From: an uncultured Erysipelotrichaceae bacterium | GTDB taxonomy: Bacteria > Bacillota_I > Bacilli_A > Erysipelotrichales > Erysipelotrichaceae | Length of the DNA stretch: 55,948 nucleotides | Direction of reading: 5' to 3' | Assembly (NCBI GenBank): GCA_900315225.1 | Contig: OMYM01000403.1 | Span: forward strand, 1 to 55,948 | Part shown: one piece after another, positions 35,413 through 44,151 of the stretch | Layout: each line of letters begins with the position of its first letter | How positions within the stretch are numbered: the first letter of the stretch is position 1 | Program-made: the position numbers and the translations under genes | Notes under the pieces: model-generated | The model's database searches: none | What the model was told of the DNA's origin: nothing | Seen by the model: only the letters and a program-made list of their open reading frames with translations

Positions 35413-36504
35413 AAGCTCGATCTTCTTGAATTGTTCCCAAGGCATGCCTGGCTTGCCAAAATGTCCATAGTTGGTTGTAGCAGCATAGATCGGACGCCTG
35501 AGGTCAAGCTCTTTGATGATATTGCCAACGGAGAAATCAAAATTCCTCAGTACAATCTCTTGAAGCTCATCGTCTGTGTATTTCGATGTGTTGAACGATT
35601 GCACGTAGACGGAAATAGGGAAAGGCTTGCCAATGGCGTAGGAAAGCTGAATCTGACACTTGTCCGCCAGCTTGTTGGCTACGATGTTGCGACATACATA
35701 GCGCGCGTAGTACGTAGCGGAACGATCAACTTTTGTTGGATCCTTCGAAGAGAAGCATCCTCCACCAATCGGGGCATAGCCGCCATATGTGTCGACGACA
35801 ATCTTTCTTCCTGTCGTTCCAGAATCGCCCCAGGAACCACCCACGACAAATGAGCCAGACGGATTGATCAAAAACTTTGTATCCCCATCGATCAACGCAG
35901 GAGCGATGATTGGCAAGATCACTTGTTCCTTGACCAATTGATGCAGTTCTTCTTGCGTAGTGTCTGCGGCGTGCTGGGTGGAGACAACAACGGTATCAAC
36001 GCGTTTCAACGCTCCATCCACATATTCCGCCGTGACTTGCGTCTTGCCATCGGGAAGTAGAATTCCAGGATTCTGGCGGCGGACTTCCTCAAGCCTTGCG
36101 GCCAGCTTGTGCGCCGCATCGATCGCGTAGGGCATCAAGTTTTCCGTTTCATTGCTGGCAAAGCCAAACATGATTCCCTGGTCGCCGGCACTAAGAGTGT
36201 CATGGGCGACAGCGTTGTTGATCTCAGGCGATTGTTTGTTGACCTTGAGAATGACATGGTAGTCTTCCATGTACCCAATTTTCTTCATGACGCCAAGGGC
36301 AATTTGTTCATAGTCGATCTGGGCCGTTGTGCCTGCCTCGCCATAGACGAGAATTAGGTCATCCTTGATCGTTGCCTCAACTGCCATATGGCTATTAGGA
36401 TCCTGGCGCAATGCTTCATCGAGAATGGAATCCGCAATCAAGTCGCAAACCTTGTCAGGGTGCCCGCTTGTGACGGATTCGGAAGTGAAATAATACTTGG
36501 ACAT
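35410..36504 (-). CDS. metK: S-adenosylmethionine synthetase
   Basis: 364 residues. It forms SAM from methionine and ATP. SESVTSGHPDKVCDLIADSI, LSAGDQGIMFG and GGGCFSSKDPTKVDRSATYY are the MetK hallmarks. It is a little shorter than the ~384-395 norm. The start at 36504 gives the standard MSKYYFTSESVT N-terminus; the frame stays open for 53 codons upstream only because it runs through the riboswitch. Expression is controlled by the SAM riboswitch directly upstream. Confidence 0.96.
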   Translation of the reverse strand: MSKYYFTSESVTSGHPDKVCDLIADSILDEALRQDPNSHMAVEATIKDDLILVYGEAGTTAQIDYEQIALGVMKKIGYMEDYHVILKVNKQSPEINNAVAHDTLSAGDQGIMFGFASNETENLMPYAIDAAHKLAARLEEVRRQNPGILLPDGKTQVTAEYVDGALKRVDTVVVSTQHAADTTQEELHQLVKEQVILPIIAPALIDGDTKFLINPSGSFVVGGSWGDSGTTGRKIVVDTYGGYAPIGGGCFSSKDPTKVDRSATYYARYVCRNIVANKLADKCQIQLSYAIGKPFPISVYVQSFNTSKYTDDELQEIVLRNFDFSVGNIIKELDLRRPIYAATTNYGHFGKPGMPWEQFKKIEL

Positions 36505-36506
36505 AA

Positions 36507-36662
36507 AAAAACCTCTTTCTTTCAGTCTTTTCTGTAACGACACCCTAGAAAGAGCACAATGAATATCTCTTTCCTTATCGCTGTCAGCAGTACCACCTTG
36601 CATGATGCAGGTTGGTGTGAGGATGTGAGCTGACTCTCTACCCTCCCTCTTGATAAAAGACA
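36507..36662 (-). promoter_or_regulatory. SAM riboswitch (S-box/SAM-I type) controlling metK
   Basis: On the minus strand, CTTTTATC pairs with GATAAGG to form P1, enclosing AAGAGGGAGGG, CCAACCT and AGGTGG elements of an S-box core. The expression platform is clear: GGAAAGAG after P1 can pair with CTCTTTCT (antiterminator), and CTCTTTC can alternatively pair with GAAAGAG followed by seven T (terminator). The core departs from the usual GGCAACC (here ACCAACC), so it is a divergent member. Its AAGGTGGTAC stretch resembles a T-box, but the T-box antiterminator complement is missing. Confidence 0.75.
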
Positions 36663-36705
36663 AATGTATTTAACCATCAAATCAACCGATTGTCAACAAT
36701 TACAT

Positions 36706-36730
36706 AAAAGACCGCACAAAGCGGTCTTTT
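36706..36730 (-). terminator. Intrinsic terminator after glnN
   Basis: 10-bp stem AAAAGACCGC / GCGGTCTTTT with a 5-nt loop, adjacent to the stop codon of glnN. Confidence 0.85.
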
Positions 36731-36733
36731 GTA

Positions 36734-38824
36734 TCAAAGGTCAAACAACATGTCCTCATAGAGAGGCAAGTCATGGAAATGCCTGGAAGAGATTGTCTCG
36801 AAACGATCAATGCAGTCGCGCACATCCTGCATCAGCGGACAGACAATGTCATGGATCTGTTTTCCCACCGCAAAGTCATCGGCGAGTGTTCCTGCCTGTA
36901 GCCAGGTTTCCTCCAGTCGTTGGCATTGCGCATATGTTTCATCCGTAAGCTTTGCCAGCTCATTGAAACGTGTCGATACAAAGGAACACTTTGTTTCACC
37001 CATGTATCCAAGAGACTTGCCATAGATGCCTAGCTCCCTTGCCATGGCGGGAAGAATGTCCTTGCGGCAAAGCTCAAGCAATGTCTTGACTTCGATGTCC
37101 ATGGTATGCCTGTATTGCTCTTCGAGGATCTTTTTGCGTGCCTTCAGTTCCTTGACGCTATAGACGCCAGCCTTGGCAAACAGAACAACGACCTTTTCAT
37201 CGTCCAGTACCTCGACTGCCTCGATAAACGATGGAATGCTAGGCAGACCACGGCGCTGCGCTTCCTTGACCCATTCGCTGCTGTATCCATCGCCAGAAAA
37301 AAGGATACGCTTATGGTCATGGATCAATCCTTTGCATATATCAAGCGCCTTTTCCCGGATATCCTGAAGGTATTTGATGCCTTCCAGCTGGTCGGCTATG
37401 ATGTTCAGCGATTCGGCCATGGTCGTATTTAGGACGGTATTGCAAAAAGAGGCGGACATGGAAGAACCAAGCATCCTGAATTCAAACTTATTGCCCGTGA
37501 AGGCGATCGGGGAAGTGCGGTTTCTGTCGGCGTTGTCGTGGGGAATGTAGGACAATCCAGAGACAGGATTGAAATCGTTTTTTGCCTCAGACGAACCGAC
37601 TTTTGGCTCATTCTTGTAAAGGCTATAAAGAATATCCTCGATGTAGCTGCCGAGATAGACCGAGATGATCGCCGGAGGAGCTTCGTTTGCGCCTAGGCGA
37701 TGGTCATTCCCCGTGGAGCTTGCGCTCATGCGCAATAATTCCGCGTATTCATCGACCGAGCGCAAGAAGGCGCAAATAAACGTAAGAAAACGAATATTCG
37801 TGGCAGGTTTTTCACCTGGGGAAAACAAATTCTGGCCAGTGTCTGTCACAATCGAATAGTTGTTGTGCTTGCCAGAGCCATTGATGCCCGCAAAGGGCTT
37901 TTCATGAAGCAGGCAGGCAAGCCCATGCTTTTCGGCGGTCTTGCGCAAGATATCCATGATCAGTTGGTTTTGGTCGACGGCGACATTCCCCTCGCAATAG
38001 ACAGGTGCCAATTCGAATTGCCCGGGAGCAGCTTCGTTATGCTCGGTCTTGGCATAAATGCCAAGCCGCCACAATTCTTGGTTGACATCCTTCATAAAGC
38101 ATGCGACGCGAGGCGGTATGGAGCCAAAGTAATGATCGTCGAGTTCCTGTCCCTTGGGGGCGCTTGAGCCAAACAAAGTCCTTCCTGTCATTCTTAGATC
38201 AAGCCTCTTGTCGTATGCCTTGCGGTCGACCAAAAAGTATTCTTGCTCAAGGCCAATCGAAATGTCGCACGACTTGACATCCTTGTCCCCCAGAATATTG
38301 ACGACCCTGGTTGCGGCATCGGAAAGAACCTTGATCGATTTCAACAAAGGCTCCTTGTAGTCCAACGCCTCGCCATTGTAGGAAACAAACACGGTTGGTA
38401 TGCAAAGGACATTGTCACGGATAAACACAGGACTCTTGACATCCCAATATGTGTAGCCCCGTGCTTCAAACGTAGCGCGCAAGCCGCCCGAAGGAAAGCT
38501 AGACGCATCTGGCTCTCCCTTTATCAGCATTTTCCCAGAGAACCTTGCGAACGGCTCGCCAGAAGAATCAGGCTCGATGAACGCATCGTGCTTTTCGGCT
38601 GTTCCGGATGTCATTGGCTGGAACCAGTGGGTAAAATGCGTTGCGCCTTTCTCCATTGCCCATAGCTTCATGGCATGGGCGATCGCGTCTGCCGTGGGAC
38701 GATCAAGCATTGCTTCGTTGGCGACTGTCTTTTTCCATGATTGATATACCGGGCGGGGAAGCCGCTTCGACATTTCCGATTCATTGAAAACCATCGTTCC
38801 GAATTCTTCAAACGGTTTATCCAT
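36734..38824 (-). CDS. glnN: Glutamine synthetase type III
   Basis: 696 residues, the expected length for GSIII, far longer than GSI. It makes glutamine from glutamate, ammonia and ATP. The GSIII-specific N-terminus has FEEFGTMVFNESEM and MKLWAMEKGATHFTHWFQP. Catalytic motifs include GLEQEYFLVDR, KTEHNEAAPGQFELAP and the ATP-binding NGSGKHNNYSI. AAAGGAG precedes the ATG. It is a single transcription unit with its own promoter and terminator. Confidence 0.96.
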   Translation of the reverse strand: MDKPFEEFGTMVFNESEMSKRLPRPVYQSWKKTVANEAMLDRPTADAIAHAMKLWAMEKGATHFTHWFQPMTSGTAEKHDAFIEPDSSGEPFARFSGKMLIKGEPDASSFPSGGLRATFEARGYTYWDVKSPVFIRDNVLCIPTVFVSYNGEALDYKEPLLKSIKVLSDAATRVVNILGDKDVKSCDISIGLEQEYFLVDRKAYDKRLDLRMTGRTLFGSSAPKGQELDDHYFGSIPPRVACFMKDVNQELWRLGIYAKTEHNEAAPGQFELAPVYCEGNVAVDQNQLIMDILRKTAEKHGLACLLHEKPFAGINGSGKHNNYSIVTDTGQNLFSPGEKPATNIRFLTFICAFLRSVDEYAELLRMSASSTGNDHRLGANEAPPAIISVYLGSYIEDILYSLYKNEPKVGSSEAKNDFNPVSGLSYIPHDNADRNRTSPIAFTGNKFEFRMLGSSMSASFCNTVLNTTMAESLNIIADQLEGIKYLQDIREKALDICKGLIHDHKRILFSGDGYSSEWVKEAQRRGLPSIPSFIEAVEVLDDEKVVVLFAKAGVYSVKELKARKKILEEQYRHTMDIEVKTLLELCRKDILPAMARELGIYGKSLGYMGETKCSFVSTRFNELAKLTDETYAQCQRLEETWLQAGTLADDFAVGKQIHDIVCPLMQDVRDCIDRFETISSRHFHDLPLYEDMLFDL

Positions 38825-38856
38825 ACTGTTTACTCCTTTTTCTCAACAATGCCAAT

Positions 38857-38885
38857 AGAATATTCCTGAAAAACAGGCATGTAAA
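38857..38885 (-). promoter_or_regulatory. glnN promoter
   Basis: On the minus strand TTTACA, a 17-bp spacer and TATTCT. The spacer contains CCTGTTTTTCAGG, a small inverted repeat that could be an operator. The rest of the ~180-nt gap is AT-rich with no gene. Confidence 0.6.
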
Positions 38886-38977
38886 GCTTTTTATTCCTCT
38901 TTTTCGAAATTTTTTTGCGTTTATTCCCCATATTTCAATTTTTCCAAAAGGAATATGCCATATTTTTTCGTTCAAAA

Positions 38978-39000
38978 AGAAAAAAGACGGAAATCCGTCT
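38978..39000 (-). terminator. Intrinsic terminator of the NifU-domain gene
   Basis: On the minus strand AGACGG / CCGTCT stem followed by a T run, just after the stop codon. Confidence 0.75.
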
Positions 39001-39003
39001 ATC

Positions 39004-39330
39004 CTAGTAGAAATACCCGAAAGGGGAATTGTTCACAATGCGGACTTCCTTGACCTCGGGAACTTCATCGATCAAAATAGCCTGTATGCCGTCGTTGAGC
39101 GTCACATCGATCATGCCGCAGCCAGCGCATGCGCCAAGCATGGACACCGTGACAATGCCGTCTTTAAAATCGATTAGCTCCACGTCGCCGCCATCCGACT
39201 GGATGTATGGCCTGATCTTGTTCAAGGTGCGCTGGATTCTCTTCAGCAAGTCTTGTTTTGCTTCGTATTCTTCTGCCGTGAGTTCCTCGGAAACAGGCAG
39301 GTCTTGTTCAATTGTTTCGTTTTCTTCCAT
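39004..39330 (-). CDS. NifU-like Fe-S scaffold domain protein
   Basis: 108 residues. The C-terminal 75 residues are a NifU C-terminal domain with IRPYIQSDGGDVELIDF and the cluster-binding CxxC in LGACAGCGMIDVTL. It is a small carrier or scaffold that passes Fe-S clusters to apoproteins. An acidic N-terminus (EENETIEQDLPVSEEL) precedes it. AGGAG lies 9 nt before the ATG at 39330; the ATG at 39336 is possible. It follows the DUF212 gene by 17 nt. Confidence 0.9.
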   Translation of the reverse strand: MEENETIEQDLPVSEELTAEEYEAKQDLLKRIQRTLNKIRPYIQSDGGDVELIDFKDGIVTVSMLGACAGCGMIDVTLNDGIQAILIDEVPEVKEVRIVNNSPFGYFY

Positions 39331-39347
39331 CTTCATATGCTCCTGTT

Positions 39348-39803
39348 CTAACCTAAATAATGGAAAAGCAATGCCAGCACCACGCCTAGGAAACATCCGC
39401 CTATGACTTCGAACCACTTGTGGCCAAGAACATCCTTTAGCTTGGTGTCGTAGATCGGATCGCTTAGCTCCAATTCCTGGATTTCCTGCAGATCCTTGAT
39501 TAATTGTTGCGTAACTTTTATGTTTTGTCCACTGTAATACCTCACGTTGGCCGCATCATAGACGACAATGACAGCCAGCGCCAGGGTCACGGCGAATATC
39601 GTTGAGCTGAATTTCTCCTGTAGGCCAACAGACAGCGAGAGGGCTGAGACCAGGGCGCTGTGCGAGGATGGGAATCCTCCTGAAGAAAATGCAAGGGACC
39701 ATTTCATCTTGTGGCTCCTGAAATAATATATGAATGGCTTGAGTCCCTGTGCCAGCAAGGCTGATATAATCGCTGACCAAAAGGGATACATCGAACGTAT
39801 CAT
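39348..39803 (-). CDS. DUF212 (divergent PAP2-like) membrane protein, YuiD type
   Basis: 151 residues with about three or four membrane segments. SSGGFPSSHSALVSALSLSVG is the acid-phosphatase-like motif of this family, along with VIVVYDAANVRYYSG and LGHKWFEVIGGCFLG. The family resembles PAP2 phosphatases, but its substrate is unknown. AAAGGAGG precedes the ATG. The promoter is divergent from that of the S1-domain gene. Confidence 0.88.
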   Translation of the reverse strand: MIRSMYPFWSAIISALLAQGLKPFIYYFRSHKMKWSLAFSSGGFPSSHSALVSALSLSVGLQEKFSSTIFAVTLALAVIVVYDAANVRYYSGQNIKVTQQLIKDLQEIQELELSDPIYDTKLKDVLGHKWFEVIGGCFLGVVLALLFHYLG

Positions 39804-39822
39804 TGCAACCTCCTTTTGAGAA

Positions 39823-39856
39823 ACTATAGCACATAAACCGATCCATGTGGTATACT
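39823..39856. promoter_or_regulatory. Divergent extended -10 promoters for DUF212 and S1 genes
   Basis: Minus strand TGTGCTATAGT (-10 at 39823-39828) and plus strand TGGTATACT (-10 at 39851-39856) both fit TGnTAnnnT. They are back to back with about 22 bp between the -10 boxes. Confidence 0.55.
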
Positions 39857-39880
39857 AGCGTGAGCGGGAAATCACGAATC

Positions 39881-40252
39881 ATGGCTTATATTGCAGGACA
39901 AATCGTCGAAGGAAGAATCACAGGAATACAGCCCTACGGGGCATTTGTCGCGTTGGATCCGGAAACCAGCGGATTGATTCACATATCCGAGATCAGCGAT
40001 GGCTACGTCAAGGACGTTGGTCGTTTTGTCCAGATCGGCGAATCAGTGCGGGTAAAGATCCTGGAGTTCGATGAAAAGGCCGGGCAGGCGAAGTTGTCGC
40101 TCAAGGCGGTTCGCAGGTCGCACACAAGGTATCGGCGCCGCCAGCCCTCTTGCAAGGCCACTCTTCCCGTCAGCAAGATTGGCTTTTCCTCGATCAGGGA
40201 AAAACTGGACGGATGGATCAAGGATGCCTTTGAAAGGCTGGGGGACGAATAG
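39881..40252 (+). CDS. S1 RNA-binding domain protein (YugI/CvfD-like)
   Basis: 123 residues. One S1 domain occupies about residues 5-72: GQIVEGRITGIQPYGAFVAL, SGLIHISEISDGYVKDV and VRVKILEFDEKAGQAKLSLK. A basic tail (RRSHTRYRRR) and a short helix follow. Such general-stress-protein-13-like proteins bind RNA or ribosomes. The ATG at 39881 gives the family N-terminus; 12 extra codons upstream would overlap the promoter. No clear ribosome binding site is seen. Confidence 0.88.
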   Translation: MAYIAGQIVEGRITGIQPYGAFVALDPETSGLIHISEISDGYVKDVGRFVQIGESVRVKILEFDEKAGQAKLSLKAVRRSHTRYRRRQPSCKATLPVSKIGFSSIREKLDGWIKDAFERLGDE

Positions 40253-40256
40253 GCAT

Positions 40257-40285
40257 TTGCCTATTGCTTTCGCAATGGATATAAT
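40257..40285 (+). promoter_or_regulatory. Promoter of the Spx-like gene
   Basis: TTGCCT, exactly 17 bp, TATAAT (40280-40285). The spacer holds a small palindrome ATTGC-TTTC-GCAAT. Confidence 0.65.
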
Positions 40286-40330
40286 CTAGCACGCAGCCAT
40301 TTTTGACAAGGCTGTCGGAGGACAAGAGAC

Positions 40331-40678
40331 ATGCTGTTGGTTTGCTATGAAAAATGCGGTACATGCAGAAAGGCCAGGAAATGGCTTGGGGAACATGGGA
40401 TTGCCTATGAGGCAAGGGACATCAAGCTACAGCCTCCCACACTGGAGGAATTGCGTCTTTGGCAACGCATAAGCGCCCTTCCTGTCAGGAAAATGTTTAA
40501 TACCAGCGGGCAGGCGTATCGGTTGATGAATCTCAAGGAAAAACTCAAGGAAATGGGCGAGGAAGAAATGCTCGCTCTTCTAGCGAGCGATGGAATGCTT
40601 GTCAAGCGCCCGATCCTGGTTGATGAAGAAACGGCGCTGTTTGGCTTCGATGAAGAGAAATACGAGGCTTTGGCGTAA
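40331..40678 (+). CDS. Spx/MgsR/ArsC-family protein
   Basis: 115 residues with a thioredoxin-like fold. KCGTC (Cys9-x-x-Cys12) is the redox switch of Spx/MgsR. YEARDIKLQPPTLEEL, the N-T-S-G segment FNTSGQAYR, and KRPILVDE are conserved. It is either an RNA-polymerase-binding stress regulator or a reductase; the CxxC favours the regulator type, but typical Spx residues cannot be proven here. It is followed by murD after 31 nt. Confidence 0.85.
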   Translation: MLLVCYEKCGTCRKARKWLGEHGIAYEARDIKLQPPTLEELRLWQRISALPVRKMFNTSGQAYRLMNLKEKLKEMGEEEMLALLASDGMLVKRPILVDEETALFGFDEEKYEALA

Positions 40679-40709
40679 AAATGCGCCATATGCATAAAAG
40701 GAGAACGAC

Positions 40710-42047
40710 ATGGACTTTAAGAATAAGAAAATACTGGTGATCGGCTTGGCCAAAAGCGGGCTTGCAGCCATCAAGCTGATGCATCGCCTAGGTGCGCGCG
40801 ATATAACATTGACGGAAAAAAAAGAAGTAAAGGAACAGGGATTACTGGAATTCCTTGGCGTAAAGATTGTACCCCAAAGCGACGAGGTGTTCGATGGGGA
40901 CTATGATCTTGTCGTAAAAAACCCAGGCGTTCCACCTGTCAGCCCGTTTCTCAAGAAGCTAAAGGACAGGGGGATTCCTATCACAACGGAAGTCGAGATT
41001 GCCTACCAGGCAGCAATGCCACAACATTACGTTGCTATTACTGGAACCAATGGAAAGACAACCACGACAACGCTTGTATATGAGTTTTTGAAGACTGCCT
41101 ATGGCAACAAGGCCCACGTTGGCGGAAACATTGGTACGCCATTATGCGAAATCGTCTTGGAGAACAACCTGCTAGAGGAAAAAGGACACTATATTTCACT
41201 GGAAATTTCAAATGCGCAGCTTGTTGACATTGACAGATTCTCTCCCGAGACAGCGGTGATCATCAACCTGACCCCTGATCATATCGATTTCATGGGCGGG
41301 TTGGACAAATACTACGAATCCAAGACGCGCGTGTATGAAAACATGATGCCAGAGGATGTGTTCCTGCTGAACGAGGATGATCCCATCGTTGCGGAATATA
41401 CCCGGAAATTCCCTATACCCTGCACCATCAAGACGTTTTCCCTTGAAAACAACACGGCATATGCGCACATTGAAGATGGATGGATGGTCATAGGGGGCGA
41501 AAAGATTGTTTCGCTGGATGACGTCAAGGTTGTCGGCAGGCACAATCTTCAAAATATCCTGATCGCAGCCACCGCAAGCCTGGAAGAAGGGGTTTCCCCG
41601 GCGGGAATTCGCGAGGTTGTGCAAAACTTCAAGGGCGTGGAACATCGGATTGAATTTGTCAGGGAAGTAGATGGCGTAAAATACTACAATGATTCCAAGG
41701 GTACAAACACCGATGCAACGATTACGGCGCTGAAGTCTTTCGACCATGGCGTCATACTGCTTGTCGGCGGTTTTGAAAAAGGCCTCTCCATGGATGAAAT
41801 GAAGAAACACCTTGGCTGTGTCAAGCAGGTGATTGGCTATGGCGCATCGGGATATAGGATTGCCCATGACTTGGTAGAAGATGCGGCAATTGTTGTAAAG
41901 GATCTTCCAGCTGCGGTTGATGAGGCGAGAAAGATCGCCGTCGAGGGGGATGTTGTCCTGCTGTCGCCTACGACTTCTTCCTTTGACCAGTATTCGTGCT
42001 TTGAAGAAAGAGGGGAACACTTCAAGAAGGTGGTGAACGCTCTATGA
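40710..42047 (+). CDS. murD: UDP-N-acetylmuramoyl-alanine--D-glutamate ligase
   Basis: 445 residues. It adds D-glutamate to UDP-MurNAc-L-Ala in peptidoglycan synthesis. VIGLAKSGLAAIKL is the N-terminal UDP-binding part. ITGTNGKTTTTTLV is the ATP P-loop, NLTPDHIDFMG the central motif, and YYNDSKGTNTDATITAL the C-terminal carbamate/glutamate region. AAAGGAG precedes the ATG. The stop overlaps murI by ATGA, which links D-glutamate supply and use in one unit. Confidence 0.96.
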   Translation: MDFKNKKILVIGLAKSGLAAIKLMHRLGARDITLTEKKEVKEQGLLEFLGVKIVPQSDEVFDGDYDLVVKNPGVPPVSPFLKKLKDRGIPITTEVEIAYQAAMPQHYVAITGTNGKTTTTTLVYEFLKTAYGNKAHVGGNIGTPLCEIVLENNLLEEKGHYISLEISNAQLVDIDRFSPETAVIINLTPDHIDFMGGLDKYYESKTRVYENMMPEDVFLLNEDDPIVAEYTRKFPIPCTIKTFSLENNTAYAHIEDGWMVIGGEKIVSLDDVKVVGRHNLQNILIAATASLEEGVSPAGIREVVQNFKGVEHRIEFVREVDGVKYYNDSKGTNTDATITALKSFDHGVILLVGGFEKGLSMDEMKKHLGCVKQVIGYGASGYRIAHDLVEDAAIVVKDLPAAVDEARKIAVEGDVVLLSPTTSSFDQYSCFEERGEHFKKVVNAL

Positions 42048-42847
42048 ACCACGATGGCTTCATTGGCGTGTTTGATTCCGGGCTTGGGGGATTGACCGTT
42101 GCCAAGACCATCATCGAAGAATTGCCGGCGGAAAACATCATCTATTTCGGCGATACCGCACATGTTCCCTATGGCACCAAATCGCCTAAGCAGATCAGGG
42201 AATTTGCGATCAACGATGTGAATTTCCTGCGTCGGTTTGACCTGAAGGCACTCGTCATTGCGTGCAACACGGCGGATTCCGTGGCACGCCAGACGCTGGA
42301 GGAGAAATTCGATCTGCCGATCTATGGCGTGATCCAGCCGGCTTCCAAAAGAGCCGCAAAGCTGACGGTGAACGGCAATATCGGCATTATGGCTACACGC
42401 GCCACGGTAAGCTCCCAGGCGTACAACAGGGCAATCCTGAATGTCAATCCAAGTGCGCATGTGCATTCCATCGCATGTCCTTTGCTTGTGCCACTGGTTG
42501 AAAACGGAAGGTTTTCCAAGGACGATCCAGTGACTCGTCTTGTCTTGCAGGAGTATTTGGCTCCATTGTTGGAAAAGGGCATTGACACCTTGGTGCTTGG
42601 CTGCACGCATTATCCACTGTTGTCGGAGGCGATCGAGGACTTGGCAAAGGGAGTCAGGGTGATCAGTTCTTCCGAAGCCGCCGCCTTTGCCTTGAAAAAC
42701 GGGCTTGCCAAGGCGGGGCTTCTGCGTTCCAATGGCATAGGCGTGCATCGGTATTATGTCAGCGATGATGCCGAACACTTTAAGGAAAACGCCATGTTGT
42801 TCATGGGCAACGAGATTGCGGGAGAAGTTGGACAGGTGAACGTTTAG
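42044..42847 (+). CDS. murI: Glutamate racemase
   Basis: 267 residues. It makes D-glutamate for the preceding ligase. GVFDSGLGGLTVAK and FGDTAHVPYG are at the N-terminus. The two catalytic cysteines are in IACNTADS and LGCTHYPLL. It is translationally coupled to murD. A terminator follows directly. Confidence 0.96.
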   Translation: MNHDGFIGVFDSGLGGLTVAKTIIEELPAENIIYFGDTAHVPYGTKSPKQIREFAINDVNFLRRFDLKALVIACNTADSVARQTLEEKFDLPIYGVIQPASKRAAKLTVNGNIGIMATRATVSSQAYNRAILNVNPSAHVHSIACPLLVPLVENGRFSKDDPVTRLVLQEYLAPLLEKGIDTLVLGCTHYPLLSEAIEDLAKGVRVISSSEAAAFALKNGLAKAGLLRSNGIGVHRYYVSDDAEHFKENAMLFMGNEIAGEVGQVNV

Positions 42848-42869
42848 CCGGGTTGATCGACCCGGTTTT
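42848..42869 (+). terminator. Intrinsic terminator after murI
   Basis: CCGGGT / ACCCGG stem with 6-nt loop followed by TTTT. Confidence 0.8.
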
Positions 42870-42879
42870 CTATTTGGGC

Positions 42880-42911
42880 AAAAAAAACAGGCGCCAATGC
42901 ATGGCGCCTGT
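42880..42911 (-). terminator. Intrinsic terminator after apbE
   Basis: 10-bp stem ACAGGCGCCA / TGGCGCCTGT with a T tract on the minus strand. Confidence 0.85.
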
Positions 42912-42916
42912 GTCTT

Positions 42917-44050
42917 TTACCAGGAAATGTTGCCTTCAAGCCCTGCGGTATAGGCTACCTTGTAGTCTCCGACATCGTAGCAATCGCCTTGTGGCTTCTC
43001 GGGATCCATGACCCAGACAGCATCGATCCGCTCGCCCGTTGCCTCTGTGTATCTTGCAAGGATATTCATGCCTTCCTCGATATCAACGACAAACAAAGCG
43101 GTGGAGAGGCAATCGGCAGCCGTTGAATCACCCGTCACGATGGTCACACTGCGGTAGTAGTTGGCGGGAAAAAGAGTCGTAGGATCGATGATGTGATGGT
43201 ATGTCTGTTCATCCTCGCCTATGTAGAAGCGCTCATAGTCTCCCGATGTAACAATGGATTGCGAGCCATCCGTCATCACCTTGACAAGGCTTTCGCCACT
43301 GTCCGGGGCCACAATGCCCACAACCCATTGCGAGCCATCGAACTTCTGGTTGATCGTACGTATGTTTCTCCCTGCATTGACAATGGCAGAGACGATTTCA
43401 TCCTGGGGAAGCGCTTGCGCAATATACTCTGCCGCGTATCCCTTGGCAATCCCTCCGACATCCAGCGATATCGCTGGATCATCGATGTACACGGTGGAAT
43501 TGTCGCGATCAATATGCACATGTTCCCAACCGCTCGTGTTTGCTTCCTGGAGTTCTTCCATGGATGGAACGGGACCAGGCTTTCCTTCGTTGTTGAGGGC
43601 GATGCCTTTGTCACGGTATTCATGCCATACGTGCAAAAGGGAACCGATGGTAATGTCAAAGCTTCCGTTTGTATATTCATAGAAGTCTTGAGCGGTTTCA
43701 AGCATGTCGATGACAATGTAGTCCACTTTCACCGGCGCAATGCCGGCATTGTCGTTGATAGACTTGATGTTGTTAATGCCATCGTAGTCGTTGTAGATGT
43801 CAAAAAGATTGTTGCATTGGGTGAAAAGGGAGGCACCTTGAGTGAAGCGTTGGGACATGAGGCTGCTGTCATAGCCATACTCTGTGTACTGGTAGATTGT
43901 GTCAAATCCAGCATCAACCGCAAGGTTAGAATACTTGATCAATTCCTCACGCGAAGAAGAACTCTTCGCAACGGAGGATGCCGGGTTTGCGCCGCAAGCG
44001 GCGCACAAGGCCGTGAAGGCGCATAGCATGGATAATGTTTTTCGTTTCAT
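42917..44050 (-). CDS. apbE: FAD:protein FMN transferase (flavin transferase ApbE)
   Basis: 377 residues. A signal peptide with CAAC (Cys19) suggests an extracytoplasmic lipoprotein. The enzyme moves FMN from FAD onto Thr/Ser of [ST]GA[ST] motifs. YEYTNGSFDITIGSLLHVW, ISLDVGGIAKGYAAEYI, IVNAGRNIRTI and HHIIDPTT are the core motifs, with the late metal-site block SVTIVTGDSTAADCLSTALF. Divergent from rnfC by about 100 nt, it should flavinylate RnfD and RnfG and their extra domains. The start codon lies 9 nt from a TATAAT box with no ribosome binding site. Confidence 0.94.
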   Translation of the reverse strand: MKRKTLSMLCAFTALCAACGANPASSVAKSSSSREELIKYSNLAVDAGFDTIYQYTEYGYDSSLMSQRFTQGASLFTQCNNLFDIYNDYDGINNIKSINDNAGIAPVKVDYIVIDMLETAQDFYEYTNGSFDITIGSLLHVWHEYRDKGIALNNEGKPGPVPSMEELQEANTSGWEHVHIDRDNSTVYIDDPAISLDVGGIAKGYAAEYIAQALPQDEIVSAIVNAGRNIRTINQKFDGSQWVVGIVAPDSGESLVKVMTDGSQSIVTSGDYERFYIGEDEQTYHHIIDPTTLFPANYYRSVTIVTGDSTAADCLSTALFVVDIEEGMNILARYTEATGERIDAVWVMDPEKPQGDCYDVGDYKVAYTAGLEGNISW

Positions 44051-44059
44051 AATGGGTGA

Positions 44060-44117
44060 ATTATAGCATAATGCAATCCTTCTTTTGTAGTCGAACACAT
44101 GTGTAGCATGTTATAAT
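44060..44117. promoter_or_regulatory. Divergent extended -10 promoters for apbE and the rnf operon
   Basis: On the minus strand TGCTATAAT (-10 at 44060-44065) drives apbE. On the plus strand TGTTATAAT (-10 at 44112-44117) drives rnfC. Both fit TGnTATAAT exactly. No shared operator was recognised in the ~45 bp between them. Confidence 0.65.
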
Positions 44118-44151
44118 ATTGCAAGTTTTATGGGAGGAATAAGGATCTTAT

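Noticed and set aside
36505..36663. 53-codon N-terminal extension of metK
   Set aside because: The region is the SAM riboswitch and its terminator; MetK proteins start at the MSKYYFTSESVT position.
38857..38872. CodY-like site over the glnN promoter
   Set aside because: About 10 of 15 positions match, too weak to call.
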